Source: a bacterium
GTDB lineage: Bacteria > JAMCPX01
Reading direction: 5' to 3'
Assembly: GCA_027364825.1 (NCBI GenBank)
Contig: DAHXOM010000140.1
Span: forward strand, 1 to 13,543
DNA: 13,543 nt
Shown: positions 13,527 through 13,543 of the stretch, one piece after another
How positions within the stretch are numbered: position 1 is the first letter of the stretch
Layout: each line of letters begins with the position of its first letter
Made by a program: the position numbers and the translations under genes
The notes under the pieces: model-generated
Seen by the model: only the letters and a program-made list of their open reading frames with translations
What the model was told of the DNA's origin: nothing
Databases searched by the model: none

Positions 13527-13543
13527 TTCATTCCTCCTTTAAT

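Overview
The window looks like chromosomal DNA of a Gram-negative, diderm bacterium. It encodes two outer-membrane beta-barrel proteins (one OmpA-type), two lipoproteins and several exported envelope proteins. It shows no phage genes, transposases, tRNA, rRNA or CRISPR array. Base composition is intermediate, with ATA/AGG codons in common use and strong AGGAGG ribosome-binding sites. The mix (DUF3494 lipoprotein, DUF3185/DUF5670/AI-2E cluster, PEGA-type kinase with LysM/TPR partner, SCP2 protein) suggests an environmental Desulfobacterota- or Nitrospirota-like organism. That placement is inference only.

Layout. Bases 3-584 are the 3' part of an outer-membrane barrel gene. Bases 585-1040 hold no convincing gene but contain a densely self-complementary segment (665-802) and a separate perfect dyad (870-890). 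Bases 1041-3272 encode a lipoprotein with four Ig-like repeats and a C-terminal ice-binding-like DUF3494 domain, followed by a hairpin terminator. Bases 3406-4539 encode an OmpA-family protein, again followed by a hairpin. Bases 4687-7274 are a co-directional run of mostly small membrane proteins: LapA-like, a 49-residue DUF5670-type protein, DUF3185, an AI-2E family transporter, a YqjD/ElaB-like protein and a YqjE-like protein. The last three genes overlap. On the opposite strand, 7382-9403 encodes a large lipase/esterase lipoprotein that converges on this run, with a shared hairpin between them.

Divergent from the lipase, 9526-12909 reads as a signalling and envelope module. A 22-codon upstream ORF is stop/start-coupled (ATGA) to a Ser/Thr kinase with a transmembrane segment and an extracytoplasmic PEGA domain. 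The kinase is stop/start-coupled (GTGA) to an exported triple-LysM protein with a TPR-like tail. An exported DUF1571-like protein follows with its own apparent promoter. A convergent SCP2 sterol-carrier-domain gene closes the window.

The best leads are the structured intergenic segment, the coupled 22-codon ORF that resembles the start of a Rossmann-fold enzyme, the Ig/DUF3494 lipoprotein, the envelope kinase module, and the consensus promoter placed almost directly on the GTG start of the DUF1571 gene.
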